Shown here: piece by piece, positions 10,663-20,578 of the stretch
How the letters are laid out: the number at the start of each line of letters is the position of its first letter
Numbering within the stretch: the stretch's first letter is position 1
Made by a program: the position numbers and the translations under genes
Assembly: GCF_001633105.1 (NCBI RefSeq)
Contig: NZ_LUKZ01000013.1
Coordinates: 111,502-175,501, forward strand
Direction: 5' to 3'
DNA from: Acidovorax sp. GW101-3H11
Lineage (GTDB): Bacteria > Pseudomonadota > Gammaproteobacteria > Burkholderiales > Burkholderiaceae_C
DNA length: 64,000 bases
Notes under the pieces: generated by a model
The model's input: the letters and a program-made list of their open reading frames with translations, nothing else
What the model was told of the DNA's origin: nothing
Database searches by the model: none

Positions 10663-12021
10663 ATGGCTCACACTGAACCCTTGAAACAAGCACCTTCGAT
10701 CTCCTCACTGCCGGGAGCCCGATCGGCGCCCCTGCCTCCCTCGGATACCGGGCGCGCGGCGCGCATTGGGCTGTGGGTGCTGGGCCTGGGCCTGGGGGGA
10801 TTTTTGCTGTGGGCGGCTGTTGCCCCCCTGGACGAGGGGGTACCCAGCCAGGGTGTGGTTGCGATCGACACCAAACGCAAAGCGGTGCAGCACCTCAGCG
10901 GGGGCATCGTCAAGCAGGTCTTTGTGCGCGAGGGTGACGTGGTGCAGGCGGGGCAACCGTTGATATCTCTGGATGACGCGGTGGCCAAGGCCAACTACGA
11001 GGCGGTCCGCCAGCGGTACCTGGGATTGCGGGCAGTCCAGGGGCGGTTGCTGGCCGAGCAGTCGGGTGCTGCAGCTATCGTTTTTCATCCTGATCTTCAG
11101 GCCGCAGCGAAGGATCCTCTGATTCGACAGCAGACTAAGAACCAGGAGCAGTTGATCCTGTCGCGGCGAGCGGCCCTGCGCGCAGACCTGCAAGGCATAG
11201 AGGAAGGCATCCAGGGTCAGAATGCCTTGCTTCAGGCATACGCGGGGATGTTGACCAGCCGGCGCGGGCAACTGGCTTCACTGGAGGAAGAGCTGCGCCA
11301 TACGCGTGAGCTGGTCAAAGAGGGTTATTCACCTCGCAACCGACAGCTGGAGCTTGAACGCATGGTAGCCGACTCCAGCTTGGCCATTACGGAGCTGTTG
11401 GGCAACACGGCGCGCACGCAGCGCACGGTGGGGGAAATGCGCCAGCGGGCTCTGGCGCGGCAGCAGGAATACCGCAAGGAAGTCGAAACGAACCTTGCGG
11501 ACATCACGCGTGAGGTGCAGTCGGACGCCGACAAGTTCACCGCGCTGAAAGCCGATCTGGACCGTACGGAGATCCGGGCACCCGCTGCTGGCCAGGTGGT
11601 AGGCCTGGCGGTGCAGACTGTGGGTGCCGTGGTCCAGGCGGGCCAGCAACTGATGGGCATCGTCCCACCCGATGAGCCTCTGGTGCTGGAGGCCCGCGTG
11701 GCCCCTCACCTGATCGACAAGGTACGCCCCGGTCTGCATGCCGATGTGCGCTTCAGTGCATTCGCCCATTCTCCCCAGCTTGTGGTGCAAGGAGAGCTGG
11801 CCTCGGTCTCCGGGGATCTGCTGACGGATGCGCAGAGCAACCAGACCTACTACCTCGCGCGGGTCAAGGTAACGCCGGACGGCATGAAGACGCTGGGCGC
11901 ACGCCACTTGCAGCCAGGCATGCCGGCCGAGGTGGTCATCAAGACTGGGGAGCGCACCATGCTGACCTATCTGCTAGGCCCTTTGCTCAAGCGCGTGTCG
12001 GGCTCCCTGAAGGAAGAGTGA
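10663..12021 (+). CDS. HlyD-family membrane fusion protein of the type I system
   Basis: A 452-residue periplasmic adaptor. A short cytoplasmic segment precedes one transmembrane helix (about residues 30-50). A lipoyl-like segment with VQHLSGGIVKQVFVREGDVV, a long coiled-coil hairpin (about 130-300) and a second barrel half with RAPAAGQVVGLAVQTVG follow. The start at 10663 gives the usual length and places the membrane helix correctly. The stop overlaps the start region of the TolC-like gene, showing translational coupling. It bridges the two ABC subunits to the outer-membrane channel. Confidence 0.93.
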   Translation: MAHTEPLKQAPSISSLPGARSAPLPPSDTGRAARIGLWVLGLGLGGFLLWAAVAPLDEGVPSQGVVAIDTKRKAVQHLSGGIVKQVFVREGDVVQAGQPLISLDDAVAKANYEAVRQRYLGLRAVQGRLLAEQSGAAAIVFHPDLQAAAKDPLIRQQTKNQEQLILSRRAALRADLQGIEEGIQGQNALLQAYAGMLTSRRGQLASLEEELRHTRELVKEGYSPRNRQLELERMVADSSLAITELLGNTARTQRTVGEMRQRALARQQEYRKEVETNLADITREVQSDADKFTALKADLDRTEIRAPAAGQVVGLAVQTVGAVVQAGQQLMGIVPPDEPLVLEARVAPHLIDKVRPGLHADVRFSAFAHSPQLVVQGELASVSGDLLTDAQSNQTYYLARVKVTPDGMKTLGARHLQPGMPAEVVIKTGERTMLTYLLGPLLKRVSGSLKEE

Positions 12022-12023
12022 GC

Positions 12024-13379
12024 ATGGCCTTGTTTTTCACGCCCTCGAGCGCCTTGCGGGCGGTCTCGTTCTCCGTCCTGGTGGCATGCGCAGGACCTGC
12101 CTGGTCCATGGATCTCCAGCAGGCCTACCAGGCGGCCTTGCTGCAGGACGCCACCATCCGCGCCGCCCGTGCAGCCGCCGATGTGGGGGATGAGCGGGTA
12201 GAGCAGGCCAAGGCCATGCGCTACCCCAATGTGGCCTTCAGTGCCGCCCGCAACCGCAACGACCTGAGCAACACGCAACGCAACGTCCTGGGCCGGTCGG
12301 TGACCGTGGATGAAAATTACACCAGCCACAACGCCACCCTGACCCTGCGCCAGCCTGTCTACCGCAAGTCGTTGTCGGTGGGGCTGGAACAGGCCCACCA
12401 GATGCGTGCCGAAGTGGGGGCGCAGCTGGATCGGGAGCTGCAGAACCTGGGCGTGCGCGTGACCGACGCCTACTTGCAGCTGTTGCTGGCTCAAGACCAG
12501 CTGGCCCTGGCGCGTGCGCAGAAGAACACCACCACCACCCAGCTGGACGCTGCGCGCAAGCTGCTGGACGCGGGCAGCGGCACGCGCACCGACATCGATG
12601 AAGCCCAGGCCCGACTGGACATGGCCGTGGCGCAGGAACTGGAGATCCGGCAGCAGCTGGACTATGCGCGCCGCCAGTTGGAGACGCTGGTCAATCAGCC
12701 GGTGGAGGCGCTCAGCCCGCTGGACGAGTCCAAGTTTGCTGCCTGGGCGCCCGAGCAGCGCAGCGTTGAGGACTGGCTGGCCCTTGCAGAGGACAACAGT
12801 CCTGAGATCCGGCAACAGAAAGCACGGCTGGATGTGGCCCGGCTGGAGATCGAGAAGGCCCGCACCGGGCACCTCCCCACGCTGGATGCTGTGGCCCAAT
12901 GGACGCGCAGTGGCAGCGAGAACGTCACCACCCCCAGCTCCAGCTACACCAACCGCGTGATCGGTCTGCAGCTGAATATGCCCCTGTTTGCGGGTGGCTA
13001 TGTCAGCTCCACCGTACGCCAGGCGGTAGCGGAGCAGGTGCAGGCCCGCGAGCTGCTGGAGTCCGCGCGCCGGGATCTCAGCCTGCGCATCCACACTGAG
13101 TTTCGGGGCGTCAGCGAAGGTCGCCTGCGCATCCGGGCGCTGGAACAGGCCGCGCGGTCTGCCACGCAGCTCGTGGTGTCGAGCCGCCGCTCGTTTGAAG
13201 GCGGTGCCAGAACCCTGGTGGATATCCTGAACGCGGAGCAGCAAAAGGAGCTGGCCCTGCGCGACCTGGCCCGGGCGCGCTACACCTACCTGGTGTCTTG
13301 CGTGCGCCTGCAGGCCCTGGCAGGAGGGGACCGGGATAGCAGCATCGCTGCCGTGAACGCGCTATTCAAGACGCCCTGA
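12024..13379 (+). CDS. TolC-family outer-membrane channel of the type I system
   Basis: A 451-residue protein with a signal peptide ending near PAWS-MDLQQAY and the two-fold repeated coiled-coil helices of outer-membrane efflux proteins (for example LLDAGSGTRTDIDEAQARLD and SRRSFEGGARTLVDILNAEQ). The ATG at 12024 is preferred over the GTG at 12018 because AGGAAGAG at 12011-12018 is then well spaced. It is the last gene of the exporter operon and forms the outer-membrane exit duct. Confidence 0.93.
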   Translation: MALFFTPSSALRAVSFSVLVACAGPAWSMDLQQAYQAALLQDATIRAARAAADVGDERVEQAKAMRYPNVAFSAARNRNDLSNTQRNVLGRSVTVDENYTSHNATLTLRQPVYRKSLSVGLEQAHQMRAEVGAQLDRELQNLGVRVTDAYLQLLLAQDQLALARAQKNTTTTQLDAARKLLDAGSGTRTDIDEAQARLDMAVAQELEIRQQLDYARRQLETLVNQPVEALSPLDESKFAAWAPEQRSVEDWLALAEDNSPEIRQQKARLDVARLEIEKARTGHLPTLDAVAQWTRSGSENVTTPSSSYTNRVIGLQLNMPLFAGGYVSSTVRQAVAEQVQARELLESARRDLSLRIHTEFRGVSEGRLRIRALEQAARSATQLVVSSRRSFEGGARTLVDILNAEQQKELALRDLARARYTYLVSCVRLQALAGGDRDSSIAAVNALFKTP

Positions 13380-13446
13380 GTCCAACTTTCCATGCACGAC
13401 GTGGCTTGGCCGTGTACTCCTGGGGCCTCCTCCCGCCGTCGCATGG

Positions 13447-13479
13447 AAGAAAAACCCCCTGCGCCCGGAGGTGCAGGGG
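13447..13479 (-). terminator. Terminator for the minus-strand mmsA operon
   Basis: On the minus strand CCCCTGC and GCAGGGG form a 7-bp stem with a 10-base loop, followed by GTTTTTCTTCC. It lies about 50 bases beyond the mmsA stop. It sits between convergent operons and may stop transcription from mmsA only, since the plus strand has no T run after the hairpin. Confidence 0.65.
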
Positions 13480-13531
13480 CCAAGAACGTGAATACGTTCT
13501 ATGCACCCTTGTAGCTGCGTAGAGCCAGTGT

Positions 13532-15049
<1,518 letters not shown>

Positions 15050-15061
15050 GGTGATTTCAAG

Positions 15062-15112
15062 TAAAAAATGCCGTTTGCGCGCGTCCAGTATGCGCAAGCA
15101 GCTATAAAAAGA
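15062..15112 (+). repeat. Dispersed AT-richer element, copy 2
   Basis: AAAAATGCCGTTTGCGCGCG, a short spacer, then GCGCAAGCAGCTATAAAAA follow the element pattern. It fills the gap between the DJ-1-like gene and mmsA. Confidence 0.65.
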
Positions 15113-15119
15113 TGAGTGA

Positions 15120-15755
15120 CTATGCGGCCTGTGCCGCCGCCTGGGGTTCCAGCGTGGGCACCACATGGGCCAGCGCCCGGTCGATGAAGGCCTGTTTCTC
15201 GCCCACCGGGGCAAAGTAGTGCAGCACCTCGCGGGCGGCGTCCAGCCCCTTGAGGCGGGCGATCAGCCAGGCCACCAGGTACTGCGAGGCCAGGCACCCG
15301 CCCGCCGTGGCCACGTTGCCGTGGGCGGCAAAAGCGCGCGGCACCACGTCCACGCCGGATTCCACCACCCAGGGTTTGCTGGTCAGGTCGGTGCACGCAG
15401 GCGCGCGGCCCAGCAGGCCCAGGCGGCTCAGCAGGAAGGTGCCAGAGCACTGCGCCGCCAGCAACTGGCGCGCAGGGTTCAGCACGCGCAGCTGCTCCAT
15501 CAGCGCCGGGGTGTTGGCCACCTCGCGCGTCTTCATGCCGCTGCCAATCAGCACCGCATCGGCCTTAGCCAACTGGCTCAGGTCTTCATGCGCGTCGATC
15601 GTCAGGCCGTTCATGGAGGTGACGCGCGGCGTGGGGCTGGCGATGTGCACCTGCCAGTCCGTGTCGCCCAGCAGTGCGATGCGGTTGAGCATGCCAAACG
15701 CCACGAGCGAGTCGAGGTCGTTGAAGGCGTCGAAGGTGAGGATGGCGATGCGCAT
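15120..15755 (-). CDS. DJ-1/PfpI family protein
   Basis: A 211-residue protein of the DJ-1/PfpI class I glutamine amidotransferase-like fold, starting MRIAILTFDAFNDLDSLVAF. The nucleophile-elbow Cys is residue 103 (AAQCSG), and a possible acidic partner lies in the N-terminal strand-helix segment (DLDS). Members include isonitrile hydratases, amidases and the sensor half of GATase-like AraC regulators; there is no DNA-binding domain here. Its place between the transaminase and mmsA suggests an accessory role in the same catabolic route, but the substrate is unknown. Confidence 0.8.
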   Translation of the reverse strand: MRIAILTFDAFNDLDSLVAFGMLNRIALLGDTDWQVHIASPTPRVTSMNGLTIDAHEDLSQLAKADAVLIGSGMKTREVANTPALMEQLRVLNPARQLLAAQCSGTFLLSRLGLLGRAPACTDLTSKPWVVESGVDVVPRAFAAHGNVATAGGCLASQYLVAWLIARLKGLDAAREVLHYFAPVGEKQAFIDRALAHVVPTLEPQAAAQAA

Positions 15756-15775
15756 GGGCTGGTGGGGCGGCCGAC

Positions 15776-17140
15776 TCAAGCCGTTTCGTGCAGGGCGTCG
15801 CCCAGGGCGCTGACCATGCGGTCGATCTCGGCGGAGGTCGAGATGAACGGGGGCGCGAGCTGGATCGTGTCCCCGCCGTAGCGTACGTAAAAGCCTTTCT
15901 CCCAGCACTTCATCGCGATCTCATAAGGGCGCTTGGCAGGCTCGCTGGGCAGTGCGCTGATGGTGATGCCCGCCGCCAGGCCGTAGTTGCGGATGTCTGC
16001 CACATGCTTGGCGCCTTTCAGACCGTGCACCGCGTTCTCGAAGTGCGGTGCCAGCGCCTTCACGCGGCCGGGCATGTCTTCTTTTTGCAGGATGTCGAGC
16101 ACCGCATTGCCCGCCGCGCAGGCCACGGGGTGGGCCGAGTAGGTGTAGCCATGCGGAAATTCGAGCATGTATTCAGGCCCGCCCTGGCTGATGAAGGTGT
16201 CGTAGATCTCCTTGGTGGCGATCACGCCGCCCAGCGGCTGCGCGCCGTTGGTCACCTGCTTGGCGAAGTTCAGGATGTCGGGCGTCACGCCAAAGGCCTC
16301 GGCCCCCGTCCAGGCGCCACAGCGGCCAAAGCCGGTAATCACTTCATCAAAGATCAGCAGGATGTTGTTCTGCGTGCAGATCTCGCGGATGCGCTCCAGG
16401 TACCCCTTGGGCGGGATCACCACGCCGGCCGAGCCCGAGAAGGGCTCCACGATCACGGCGGCGATGTTCGATGCGTCGTGCAGCGCGATCACGTCCAGCA
16501 GCTTGTCGGCCAGCGCACGGCCGCCGTCCTCGGCCATGCCCTTCTGGAAGGTGCCAGCGGGTGGCTGGGTGTGGGGCAAGTGGTCGGCCTCGATGCCCTG
16601 GCCGAAGGTCTTGCGGTTGCCCACGATGCCGCCCACCGAGATACCGCCGTAGTTCACGCCGTGGTAGCCCTTTTCGCGGCCGATCAGGCGGGTCTTGCTC
16701 GCCTGGCCCTTGGCGCGCCAGTAGGCGCGGGCCATCTTGAGCGAGGTGTCGGCCGACTCGGAGCCCGAGCCGGTGAAGAACACGTAGTCCAGGCCCGCAG
16801 GCGTCAGCTCCTTCAGCTTGTTGGCCAGCGCGAACGACGCCGGGTGGCCGAACTGGAACGCGGGGGAATAGTCCAGCGTGGCCGCAGCCTTGCCAATGGC
16901 TTCGGCCACATCCTTGCGCCCATGGCCCAGGCCCGAGCACCACAGGCCCGAGAGGCCGTCAAAAATCTTGCGGCCGTCGGCATCGGTGTAGTAGGCGCCC
17001 TGGCCGCTCACGATCATGCGGGGCTTGGCCTTGAAGTTGCGGTTGCCGGTGAACGGCATCCAGTGCGCATCCAGCCATTCGGCGTCCATGCGGGGGCTGT
17101 CGGGGCCAGCGGCGGGTTTTTCGATGTGGACAAAGCTCAT
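15776..17140 (-). CDS. Omega-amino acid:pyruvate transaminase (class III, PLP)
   Basis: A 454-residue class III aminotransferase beginning MSFVHIEKPAAGPDSPRMD. The PLP lysine is K294 (NFAKQVTNGAQPLGG), with the Asp pair partner in LIFDEVITGFGR and the phosphate-binding SGSESADTSLKMA. The sequence is close to beta-alanine:pyruvate transaminases (omega-APT, WMPFTGNRNFK type). It would make malonate semialdehyde and L-alanine from beta-alanine. With mmsA downstream and a divergent LysR gene upstream, it looks like an inducible beta-alanine or omega-amine catabolic operon. Exact substrate specificity cannot be read from sequence. Confidence 0.9.
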   Translation of the reverse strand: MSFVHIEKPAAGPDSPRMDAEWLDAHWMPFTGNRNFKAKPRMIVSGQGAYYTDADGRKIFDGLSGLWCSGLGHGRKDVAEAIGKAAATLDYSPAFQFGHPASFALANKLKELTPAGLDYVFFTGSGSESADTSLKMARAYWRAKGQASKTRLIGREKGYHGVNYGGISVGGIVGNRKTFGQGIEADHLPHTQPPAGTFQKGMAEDGGRALADKLLDVIALHDASNIAAVIVEPFSGSAGVVIPPKGYLERIREICTQNNILLIFDEVITGFGRCGAWTGAEAFGVTPDILNFAKQVTNGAQPLGGVIATKEIYDTFISQGGPEYMLEFPHGYTYSAHPVACAAGNAVLDILQKEDMPGRVKALAPHFENAVHGLKGAKHVADIRNYGLAAGITISALPSEPAKRPYEIAMKCWEKGFYVRYGGDTIQLAPPFISTSAEIDRMVSALGDALHETA

Positions 17141-17283
17141 GGCAGATCTCCAGGGCGGACGTTGATGGCAGGCGGGGTGACGGCAGTGCAGGGGCTTGCG
17201 TGGCAAAGCCCTGCAAAGCGCCCATTGTTGTACCGCCTGTTAATCTCTCAAATAATCCAATATCAATGTTTACTTGACGATTC
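17141..17283. promoter_or_regulatory. Divergent control region between transaminase and LysR genes
   Basis: This 143-bp gap separates divergent genes. It holds an imperfect inverted repeat at 17188-17214 (GCAGGGGCTT and AAAGCCCTGC around a 7-base centre), a candidate LysR-type operator. An AT-richer stretch at 17240-17280 next to the LysR start probably carries promoters. No clear -35/-10 pair could be fixed. Confidence 0.45.
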
Positions 17284-18246
17284 ATGCAAGTAAAAACACC
17301 CCCACCCACCCCTGCAACGGCCCCCAACCCCAAACACCGCGCTGTGCTGGGCCAGCTCAGCGACATGGACCTGCGTCTTCTGCAGGTGTTCAAGGCGGTG
17401 GTGGAGTGCGGCGGCATGTCGGCGGCCGAGCTGGAACTGAACATCGGCACCAGCACCGTGAGCCGCCATATGAAGGACCTGGAAACCCGCTTGGGCCTCA
17501 CGCTGTGCCGCCGGGGCCGGGCCGGTTTTGCGCTCACGGCCGAGGGCCAGCGCGTCTACGACGAAACCCTGCGCCTGCTGTCCGCCGTGGACAGCTTCCG
17601 CAGCAGCATCGACGACATCCACCGCCGCATGGGCGGGCGGCTGGAGGTGGCCGTGTTCGACAAGACGGCCAGCAACCCCGCCGCACACATCGGCGATGCG
17701 ATTGCGCTGTTTGCCAGCCAGGCGCCCGAGGTGAGCCTGCAGATGCATGTGGCGTCCATCCCGGCCATCGAGCGCGGGCTCATCGACGGCAGCTTTCACG
17801 TGGGCATCATCCCGGCGCACCGCACCTCGCAAAGCCTGGTGTATGCCGACCTGTTTGCCGAAACCATGTTGCTGTACTGCGGCGCGCGCCACCCGTTGTT
17901 TGGCGGGGACCACGCCGCACTCACCTGGGAAGCGTTGCGCGCCTACCAGTTTGCGGGCCTGGGCTACCACTCCCCCAACATGGAGCTGAGCCACAGCACC
18001 CGCCTGCCGCGCAAGGCGACGGGGTTTGACCAGGAGTCGATTGCCACGCTGATCCTCTCGGGCCGCTACCTGGGTTTTCTGCCCGACCACTACGCCGAGG
18101 GCTTCGAGCGCCAGGGGTTGATGCAGGCCGTTCTGCCCGCGCAGTTCCACTACCGCTGCCAGTTTGTGAGCGTGCTGCGCAAGTCGCCCCAGCCGCCGCG
18201 GGCGGCGCAGGCGTTTGCGCAATGCCTGCTGCAGGCGCATGGTTGA
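17284..18246 (+). CDS. LysR-family regulator of the transaminase operon
   Basis: A 320-residue LysR protein. A winged helix-turn-helix lies at about residues 28-88 (LQVFKAVVECGGMSAAELEL, then STVSRHMKDLETRLG), followed by a periplasmic-binding-like effector domain. A Pro-rich N-terminal extension of some 20 residues precedes the DNA-binding domain. It is transcribed away from the transaminase, DJ-1 and mmsA genes and is inferred to control them. The effector is likely the amino donor or its semialdehyde. Confidence 0.9.
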   Translation: MQVKTPPPTPATAPNPKHRAVLGQLSDMDLRLLQVFKAVVECGGMSAAELELNIGTSTVSRHMKDLETRLGLTLCRRGRAGFALTAEGQRVYDETLRLLSAVDSFRSSIDDIHRRMGGRLEVAVFDKTASNPAAHIGDAIALFASQAPEVSLQMHVASIPAIERGLIDGSFHVGIIPAHRTSQSLVYADLFAETMLLYCGARHPLFGGDHAALTWEALRAYQFAGLGYHSPNMELSHSTRLPRKATGFDQESIATLILSGRYLGFLPDHYAEGFERQGLMQAVLPAQFHYRCQFVSVLRKSPQPPRAAQAFAQCLLQAHG

Positions 18247-18337
18247 TCGCCCCGGCTTGCCTGCGCAGCGGTGCAGGCGGACAATTCGGGTTTTGCTGGT
18301 CTCACTGGCGTTTGGCGATTTTTTGCGGGGCACAACC

Positions 18338-18643
18338 ATGGCAACCATTTCTTCGATTGGCAGTTCGGGCCTGCAGGCCGCCCAGTTGCGGCTGGACGCT
18401 TCGGCCAACAACGTGGCCAACATGAACACGCCCAACTACCGCCGCCAGGTGGTGGCGCAGGAAGAAGCCGCCGACAGCGCCGGTGTGCGCGCCACGGTGC
18501 AGCGCCAGCAGGAGGCCGAGGGCGTGGCGCTGGAGAAAGAAGCGGTGGAGCAGATGTCGGCCACCTACGCCTTCAAGGCCAACCTGCAGACCATCAAGAC
18601 GCAGGACGAGATGATGGGCTCGCTGCTGGATGTGAAGGCCTGA
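18338..18643 (+). CDS. Miniature flagellar rod/hook-like protein
   Basis: A 101-residue protein that joins the two conserved ends of flagellar axial proteins. The N-terminal motif is SANNVANMNTPNYRR (residues about 23-37) and the C-terminal helix is VEQMSATYAFKANLQTIKTQ. FlgB/FlgC/FlgG-type proteins have a longer central domain, which is nearly absent here. No other flagellar gene is in the window. It could be a stand-alone rod-like protein, a filler subunit or a decayed duplicate, but the frame and both motifs are intact. It is followed by a good terminator, so it is probably monocistronic or co-transcribed with the LysR gene 91 bp upstream. Confidence 0.8.
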   Translation: MATISSIGSSGLQAAQLRLDASANNVANMNTPNYRRQVVAQEEAADSAGVRATVQRQQEAEGVALEKEAVEQMSATYAFKANLQTIKTQDEMMGSLLDVKA

Positions 18644-18675
18644 TTCGCAGCAAGCCTTCGTCCACTTTCCCCATG

Positions 18676-18706
18676 CAATGCCCCGCTGGCCGGGGCATTG
18701 TTGTTT
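18676..18706 (+). terminator. Rho-independent terminator after the mini rod protein
   Basis: A perfect 10-bp stem (CAATGCCCCG and CGGGGCATTG) with a 5-base loop is followed by TTGTTT. Confidence 0.85.
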
Positions 18707-18727
18707 CCGACTTCGGCGGGCGGTGAG

Positions 18728-18823
18728 TCAACCGGCCGATGCCAAACCGGCCAACCGGTGGACCAGCCAGCGCTGGAAGGCCAGCCCCGTGCTGGTGCGG
18801 CTGCGCAAGGGGATGCTGTACAT
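18728..18823 (-). CDS. Possible 31-residue small protein
   Basis: A short minus-strand frame starting MYSIPLRSRTSTGLAF and ending with TGA. It has an excellent Shine-Dalgarno site, AAGGAG, six bases before the ATG, and begins 28 bp after the stop of the DUF2061 gene, so it could be its downstream partner. It is basic and has a mildly amphipathic C-terminal half. No family is recognised, and the ribosome site is the main support. Confidence 0.4.
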   Translation of the reverse strand: MYSIPLRSRTSTGLAFQRWLVHRLAGLASAG

Positions 18824-18851
18824 GGTGGGCTCCTTAGGGTGGGGGATTCAA

Positions 18852-19124
18852 TCAAGCGGCCTGCATGGTGGCCGGGCTGGTGGCGGGTGGGGCGTCGCCA
18901 CCGCTGTCGCCGCGCCGCGCAGCACGGTCCCACGCCTTTTCATGGAAGAAGAAGGCCACGGCCTGCACCGTGGGCTCCAGCAGGCTCAGCGTGAGCGAGG
19001 CCCACAGGTTGCCCGTGACGGCGTAGGCCACCATCGCCGCCACGCAGATATGGATCAGGTAGTAGCTGCCGGTCTTCATCAGCATGGTCTTGTTCTGGCG
19101 TGCGGCGCGGCGGATGTGGGACAT
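18852..19124 (-). CDS. DUF2061 small membrane protein
   Basis: A 90-residue protein with the DUF2061 core: KTGSYYLIHICVAAMVAYAV forms one helix and SLTLSLLEPTVQAVAFFFHE the second, with the typical EPTVQ...FFFHEKAW signature. It sits in the inner membrane and its function is unknown. The C-terminal tail is Ala/Pro-rich. It is transcribed divergently from the SPFH gene cluster. Confidence 0.85.
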   Translation of the reverse strand: MSHIRRAARQNKTMLMKTGSYYLIHICVAAMVAYAVTGNLWASLTLSLLEPTVQAVAFFFHEKAWDRAARRGDSGGDAPPATSPATMQAA

Positions 19125-19290
19125 GGCGGACTCCTTTTTCTACAGGCTGCAGGGGGTGGGCAGCAATGGAGAAATGGTAGTGATTCGTAATAGCGAAAGC
19201 CAATTGATCATCGCTAAAGCGGAGATAGCCGCTATGAGGTGGCAGCGACCGGACTTCCTGCAGCGCCTATCCCAAACACAGGGCTTGCGC

Positions 19291-19308
19291 GTGTGAACTG
19301 GTTCACAC
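19291..19308. promoter_or_regulatory. Perfect 18-bp palindrome upstream of the SPFH gene
   Basis: GTGTGAACTGGTTCACAC is a perfect palindrome with 8-bp arms, 88 bp before the SPFH start and 166 bp before the DUF2061 start. It looks like the operator of a dimeric repressor or activator. No adjacent regulator gene explains it. The rest of the gap 19125-19396 has an AT-rich stretch near 19180-19235 but no convincing promoter pair. Confidence 0.6.
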
Positions 19309-19396
19309 ATGGGGGCAAAAATAGTGCGATCAGGCCCTGGCCCCCATTGCTATGATGGCCGCTCTTTTCAACCCCTCTTTTGCTTTGGGAGCACAC

Positions 19397-20449
19397 ATGG
19401 CCCTCATGGACTTCATCAAGAAACAGTTCATTGACATCATTCAGTGGACCGAGGAGGGGGACGGCACGCTGGCCTGGCGCTTCCCCATGCGCGACATGGA
19501 AATCCAGAACGGCGGCCAGCTGGTGGTGCGCGAATCGCAGATGGCGATCTTCGTGAACGAGGGCCAGGTGGCCGACGTGTTCGGCCCCGGCACCTACAAG
19601 CTCACCACGCAGACGCTGCCGGTGCTGACCTACCTCAAGAACTGGGACAAGCTCTTCGAGTCCCCCTTCAAGAGCGATGTCTACTTCTTCAGCACACGCC
19701 AGCAGATCGACCAGAAATGGGGCACGCCCCAGCCCATCACGATCCGCGACAAGGATTTTGGCGCCGTGCGCCTGCGTGCGTTCGGCAACTACGCCTTCCG
19801 CATTGCTGACCCCAAGCTGTTCCACACCGAGATCTCCGGCACGCGCGAGAGCTACCCCGTGGCGGACCTGGAAGGCCAGTTGCGTGGCCTGGTGCTGCAG
19901 AACATCAGCAACGCCATTGCGGGCAGCGGCCTGCCGTTCCTGGACCTGGCGGCCAACCAGGTCATGTTTGCCGATGCGCTGACCAAGGAACTCGCGCCCA
20001 TCTTCGCCAAGCTGGGCATCCTGATCGAGTCCCTCACGGTGCAGAACGTCTCGCTGCCCGAAGAGCTGCAGAAGATCCTCGACCAGAAGATCGGCATGGG
20101 CATGGTCGGCAATGACATGGCGAAGTTCATGCAGTACCAGACGGCGCAGGCCATCCCCAAGTTTGCAGAAGCCAGCGGTGGCGGTGGCGGCATTGCGGGC
20201 GACGCCATGGGCCTGGGGGCGGGCGTGGCGCTGGGCCAGGTGCTGGCGCAGAACCTGCAGCAAGGTCTGCAGACGCCGGTGGCACCTGCCGCCGCAGCGG
20301 CTGCCCAGGCGGCGGCCGCACCCGTGGGCGTGCGGCCTGAAGAAGTGATGGCCACGCTCGAAAAGCTGGGCGACCTCAAGGCCAAGGGCATCCTCACGCA
20401 GGAAGAGTTCGACACCAAGAAGGCCGAGCTGCTCAAGAAGCTGGTCTGA
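19397..20449 (+). CDS. SPFH-domain protein with C-terminal SHOCT motif
   Basis: A 350-residue protein. The SPFH (band-7-like, virion-core/YdjI type) domain spans about residues 10-230, with NGGQLVVRESQMAIFVNEG and FGPGTYKLTTQTLPVL near its start. Residues 255-310 are Gly/Ala-rich, and the C-terminal 38 residues form a SHOCT motif (LGDLKAKGILTQEEFDTKKAELLKKL). The ATG at 19397 has a GGGAGC ribosome site. SPFH proteins form membrane-associated rings or scaffolds. It begins a same-strand set with DUF4178, DUF350 and spermidine-synthase-like genes, pointing to a shared envelope role. Confidence 0.9.
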   Translation: MALMDFIKKQFIDIIQWTEEGDGTLAWRFPMRDMEIQNGGQLVVRESQMAIFVNEGQVADVFGPGTYKLTTQTLPVLTYLKNWDKLFESPFKSDVYFFSTRQQIDQKWGTPQPITIRDKDFGAVRLRAFGNYAFRIADPKLFHTEISGTRESYPVADLEGQLRGLVLQNISNAIAGSGLPFLDLAANQVMFADALTKELAPIFAKLGILIESLTVQNVSLPEELQKILDQKIGMGMVGNDMAKFMQYQTAQAIPKFAEASGGGGGIAGDAMGLGAGVALGQVLAQNLQQGLQTPVAPAAAAAAQAAAAPVGVRPEEVMATLEKLGDLKAKGILTQEEFDTKKAELLKKLV

Positions 20450-20473
20450 AAAAGGTGCCACACACCTCGTGAT

Positions 20474-20534
20474 TCAATTGCTATCACAAATATAGCTGTC
20501 TTCGCAGGAGGGACGCGCGCAAGGGGCCTAAAAT
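20474..20534 (-). repeat. Dispersed AT-richer element, copy 3
   Basis: On the minus strand, ATTTTAGGCCCCTTGCGCGC and then GACAGCTATATTTGTGATAG match the element pattern. It lies between the SPFH and DUF4178 genes. Confidence 0.6.
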
Positions 20535-20578
20535 GCCCCGAAGCCGCGTGATGCGGCGCAGGCAGAACACTCCAGACG

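Noticed and set aside
13392..13514. Possible 40-codon plus-strand gene after the TolC gene
   Set aside because: It spans the mmsA terminator hairpin and lacks a ribosome site.
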